Assembly (NCBI RefSeq): GCF_014274685.1
Contig: NZ_CP060393.1
Coordinates: 2,477,501-2,541,500, forward strand
Origin: Edaphobacter sp. 4G125
GTDB lineage: Bacteria; Acidobacteriota; Terriglobia; Terriglobales; Acidobacteriaceae
Direction of reading: 5' to 3'
Length of the DNA stretch: 64,000 bases
The notes beneath the pieces are model-generated. The model did no database searches and was not told where the DNA came from. It saw nothing but the letters and a program-made list of their open reading frames with translations. Positions 61,341-64,000 of this stretch are shown one piece after another (positions within the stretch are counted from its first letter, which is position 1; each line of letters begins with the position of its first letter). The position numbers and the translations under genes are program-made.

Positions 61341-62339
61341 ATGAAACTTGCCGACATTGCCCAGCGCCTGGGAGCCACTCTTCAGGGTGATCCCTCGATC
61401 AGCATTACCGGAGTTGCCTCCATCGAGACGGCAAAGCCGGGAGAGCTCGCCTTTGTTGCGAATCCGAAATATGCCTCACTGGCGCGAACCACTCAGGCAT
61501 CGGCAGTTCTTGTAGAGCCAGATTTTGCTGAGATTGCTGCCGCTACGCTGAGGATCAAGAATCCCTATCTAGCCTTCGCCCGTGCGATTGAGCTTTTTTA
61601 TCAGCCTCCTGCTTATGCGCCTGGCATTCACCCTACAGCCGTGATCTCAGCTACAGCCAAGATCGGTGAAAACGCGCATATCGGGGCTTACGTGGTCATC
61701 GGAGAAAACGTTGTTCTGGGTGAGAATGCAATTCTTTTACCGCATTCAGTCCTCTATGACAATGTCCGTGCCGGTAAAGCTCTTTTCCTTCATTCCCATG
61801 CTGTCATTCGCGAACATTGTGTCGTTGGCGACAACGTCATTGTTCAGAATGGCGCTGTGATCGGCGCGGACGGCTTCGGATTTGCGAAGCAAGCCGACGG
61901 AAGCTGGTACAAGATTCTGCAATCCGGACCAACCATCCTGGAGAACAACGTCGAAGTACAAGCCAATGCCTGCATCGACCGAGCCTCAATTGGAGAGACC
62001 CGCATCGGTTCCGGTACGAAGATCGATAATCTCGTCCAGGTCGGTCATGGCTCCGACGTAGGAAAAAATACCCTTCTTTGCGCCCAGGTCGGGCTTGCCG
62101 GGTCGTCTACGATCGGCAACGCTGTTATCCTTGCCGGGCAGGTGGGCGTTGCGGGACACTGCACGGTCGGGGATGGAGTTATCGCCACGGCCCAAAGTGG
62201 CATTCCCGGAGACGTTGAATCAGGAAAAGTCGTCAGCGGCTATCCTGCGATCGATAATCGGCAATGGCTTCGTGTCGTCGCCCTGATGAACCGTCTTCCT
62301 GAACTTCTACGAGGACTGAAAAATCCGTCGAAATCATGA
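61341..62339 (+). CDS. lpxD: UDP-3-O-acylglucosamine N-acyltransferase
   Basis: Third enzyme of lipid A synthesis, transferring a 3-hydroxyacyl chain from ACP to UDP-acyl-glucosamine. The N-terminal domain starts [47 protein letters not shown]. The left-handed beta-helix follows with hexapeptide repeats, and the catalytic His is in [15 protein letters not shown] (near 240). [29 protein letters not shown] is also typical. ATG 61341 gives the family start; the frame opens back to 61308 but those residues are not LpxD-like. The length of 332 is standard. No lpxA, fabZ or lpxB gene is next to it, which is unusual. Confidence 0.93.
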   Translation: MKLADIAQRLGATLQGDPSISITGVASIETAKPGELAFVANPKYASLARTTQASAVLVEPDFAEIAAATLRIKNPYLAFARAIELFYQPPAYAPGIHPTAVISATAKIGENAHIGAYVVIGENVVLGENAILLPHSVLYDNVRAGKALFLHSHAVIREHCVVGDNVIVQNGAVIGADGFGFAKQADGSWYKILQSGPTILENNVEVQANACIDRASIGETRIGSGTKIDNLVQVGHGSDVGKNTLLCAQVGLAGSSTIGNAVILAGQVGVAGHCTVGDGVIATAQSGIPGDVESGKVVSGYPAIDNRQWLRVVALMNRLPELLRGLKNPSKS

Positions 62340-62411
62340 TCTCCCTGCTTTCCGGTCAAAAAACTAAAGTTCACATTGACGGATGCAGGATCTATTGCAT
62401 CTAAATGGCCA

Positions 62412-63218
62412 ATGATCGTGGAACCACCCAACGAAGAGATTCGTGTGCCCGAAAGCACACCCGATGTTCGTGTCCTTCTGCTGGATGACGAACCTGCCAA
62501 CCTTCACCTTCGCACAGCGATCCTTCGACAGCACGGATATCATTGCATCCCCGCCTCTACGATCGAAGAAGCGACAGAAGCCTTCAACAATATCGACATC
62601 GCCGTTCTTGACTATCACCTCGGCTCTGGACGTTTTGGAACCGAGGTCGCGGCACATCTCCGGCAGAAACGTCCCCAAGTTCCCATCATCATCCTCTCCG
62701 CCACTCTCGAACGACATTTTGGCGGAGCTGAAGATATGCATCTGCTGAAGGGTTACAGTTCGGTTGAAGACCTTCTATCCGCCTTGAGTTCGCTGAAAGC
62801 CAAGCACCTAGGTTCGCCTGTTGTTGTCGACGCACGTGACTTTTTTTACTCGAGGATCTCACTGGCGATTGGTTCCGATGTGTTGGTCCAAATCTTCGAT
62901 GACCACGGAGTGTGGCTCTATTGCAATGACGCCGCCGCTGAATATCTTGGTCAGTCACGTGACTGGTTCCCCGGCCGCTGCGTCTTTGACGAGATGCCTA
63001 CCTTGATGCGCGATTGGCGCGATGTGCTACGGACGGTCGCACAAACCCGGGAGACTTACATTGATCGCACCAGACGCGGCCTTCTTGCTCTTCCGCGTAC
63101 TGGAGAACAAAACGCCACCTGGAGCGTACTCGCTTTTCCGATCACGCTTCACGATAACCGGACCGGGGTTGTATTGACGGCTCGTATCCTTGAACGTTCG
63201 CCCGCGTTCTACGTTTGA
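62412..63218 (+). CDS. REC-PAS protein without output domain
   Basis: Protein of 268 residues. A receiver domain is clear: VLLLDDEPANLHLRTAILRQHGY (acidic pair near 21), AVLDYHLGS (Asp near 66), IIILSATL (Ser) and LLKGYSSVEDLLSAL (Lys). After about residue 140 comes a PAS-like domain, DVLVQIFDDHGVWLYCNDAAAEYLGQSRDWFPGRCVFDE, with RRGLLALPRTGEQNATWSVLAFPITLHDNRTGVVLTAR. No kinase, GGDEF, EAL or DNA-binding domain follows. ATG 62412 is used, with TTG 62376 as a longer option; neither has a good ribosome site. It follows lpxD by 72 bp on the same strand. Confidence 0.8.
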   Translation: MIVEPPNEEIRVPESTPDVRVLLLDDEPANLHLRTAILRQHGYHCIPASTIEEATEAFNNIDIAVLDYHLGSGRFGTEVAAHLRQKRPQVPIIILSATLERHFGGAEDMHLLKGYSSVEDLLSALSSLKAKHLGSPVVVDARDFFYSRISLAIGSDVLVQIFDDHGVWLYCNDAAAEYLGQSRDWFPGRCVFDEMPTLMRDWRDVLRTVAQTRETYIDRTRRGLLALPRTGEQNATWSVLAFPITLHDNRTGVVLTARILERSPAFYV

Positions 63219-63246
63219 ATTCATCACACTGGTACGCTATTAACGT

Positions 63247-63594
63247 ATGCGTCTTTATCGTATTTTGGCTTTGATCCCTGTTATTGCTTTGGCTGGCTGC
63301 CGCTCCGCCTTTGTTACAGCCACCATTCAGAACCGTAGCTCTCAAACCATCGACCTGATCGAAGTCGACTATCCAAGCGCCAGCTTTGGAACGCAATCTC
63401 TCGCCGCAGGCGCCGACTTTCATTATCGCTTCAAGGTTCTGGGCGATGGCAAGATCAAACTCACCTATACGAACTCTGCCCATCAGGAACAGAAGTCAGA
63501 AGGGCCAACACTCAACGAGGGCGATGAGGGTCCTTTGACCATCACGATTCTTCCTCATGAGATTCAATGGCAGAACCATACGCGAGCAAAGTAA
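63247..63594 (+). CDS. Small lipoprotein of unknown function
   Basis: Protein of 115 residues. The signal peptide ends in a lipobox, LALAGC within RLYRILALIPVIALAGC (Cys18), followed by RSAFVT, so it should be lipidated and, with Arg after the Cys, sent to the outer membrane. The mature part is beta-rich: ATIQNRSSQTIDLIEVDYPSASFGTQSLAAGADFHYRFKVLGDGKIKLTYTNS, an Ig-like or transthyretin-like pattern. No family was recognised. It lies 28 bp behind the REC-PAS gene. Confidence 0.72.
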   Translation: MRLYRILALIPVIALAGCRSAFVTATIQNRSSQTIDLIEVDYPSASFGTQSLAAGADFHYRFKVLGDGKIKLTYTNSAHQEQKSEGPTLNEGDEGPLTITILPHEIQWQNHTRAK

Positions 63595-63658
63595 TTGAAT
63601 TAGTCTGCTGCACAACAAGAAAGCGAAGCCTGATAATCTTCTACACCATCTAACCGCC

Positions 63659-64000
63659 ATGAGCATTCAACAGATCAGACTTGGTTCACAAGGGGCAGTT
63701 GTTTCCCGCATGGGGCTCGGCTGCATGGGAATGAGCGAGTTTTATGGCGACCGCAACGATGAAGAATCTGCGGCGACGATTCTCCGGGCGCTTGATCTTG
63801 GGATCAATTTTCTGGATACCGCCGATACTTATGGGATCGGTGACAATGAAGAACTGATCGGGCGTACCATTCGCTCTCGCCGCGATGAAGTCTTTCTCGC
63901 TACGAAATTTGCGAATATCCGCAAAAAAGATGATCCCAGCTATTGGGCGATCAGCGGTAAGCCTGAATACGTCAAGAGCGCTTGCGACGCATCACTCAAA
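63659..64000 (+). CDS. Aldo/keto reductase (3' end outside window)
   Basis: The first 114 codons of an NADPH-dependent oxidoreductase, open at the window end. [19 protein letters not shown] is followed by [52 protein letters not shown], with the catalytic Asp-Tyr pair in FLDTADTYG and the Lys in VFLATKFA. This is the AKR13-like (YajO/PLP-type) subgroup seen in plants and bacteria. It starts 65 bp after the small lipoprotein gene. Confidence 0.9.
   Translation, partial: MSIQQIRLGSQGAVVSRMGLGCMGMSEFYGDRNDEESAATILRALDLGINFLDTADTYGIGDNEELIGRTIRSRRDEVFLATKFANIRKKDDPSYWAISGKPEYVKSACDASLK

Overview
The window looks like a chromosomal segment of a Gram-negative, diderm, heterotrophic bacterium. I infer an acidobacterium of the Terriglobia type (Edaphobacter/Granulicella/Terriglobus-like). 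The basis is the combination of Tol-Pal, heptose-LPS and LpxD genes, a homodimeric pyruvate dehydrogenase E1, a DUF4254 gene beside a heptosyltransferase, several acidobacterial-looking proteins of unknown function, moderate-to-high GC, and a short intergenic repeat beginning GTCATTCC. No database search was possible. All product names rest on motifs and family recognition. No rRNA, prophage, insertion sequence, integron or CRISPR array was seen.

Layout. 1-2.9 kb: tolB (5' end outside the window), pal and cpoB, an outer-membrane integrity operon. 3.4-8.6 kb: initiator tRNA-Met, argS, a flippase-like membrane protein, a large unknown membrane protein and tRNA-Lys. 8.8-14.7 kb: gdhA, then the LPS heptose genes hldD and hldE, a GT9 heptosyltransferase and a DUF4254 gene. 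14.9-18.4 kb: a TPR protein, yvcK, a GNAT acetyltransferase and rlmN. 18.4-22.5 kb: M16 peptidase, pilin-like protein, lolA, HAD phosphatase and Nudix hydrolase. 22.7-27.6 kb: a UbiD decarboxylase, a membrane acyltransferase-like protein, a TonB-like protein and a DedA-rhodanese fusion. 27.7-34 kb: dps, an HlyD/TolC export pair, a Gfo/Idh/MocA oxidoreductase and argJ. 34-41 kb: an alpha/beta hydrolase lipoprotein, a B12-binding radical SAM protein, aceE and an E1-alpha-like protein that lacks the thiamine diphosphate motif.

41-52 kb is a surface-polysaccharide region: Wzi-like protein, UDP-xylose synthase-like SDR, UDP-glucose dehydrogenase, Wzc-type tyrosine autokinase, Wza-type exporter, two GT4 glycosyltransferases, a WcaF-like acetyltransferase and a receiver-only response regulator. 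The matching CpsB/YwqE-type phosphatase lies at 57 kb. 52.5-58.7 kb: an ABC importer with a double-length permease and no visible binding protein, a short AI-2E-like protein, purQ, the phosphatase, and an oxidase subunit III. 58.7-64 kb: a CCA/poly(A) polymerase-family protein with a long Lys/Ala/Pro histone-H1-like tail, an unknown protein, lpxD, a REC-PAS protein without output domain, a small lipoprotein, and the start of an aldo/keto reductase.

The main theme is the cell envelope: Tol-Pal, Lol, LPS core and lipid A, capsule/EPS, TonB, tripartite export. Points most worth a second look are the E1-alpha-like pseudoenzyme behind aceE, the H1-like tail on the nucleotidyltransferase, the orphan pilin between M16 peptidase and lolA, the DedA-rhodanese fusion, the GTCATTCC repeat family, and the tonB leader hairpin that carries an anti-Shine-Dalgarno sequence.
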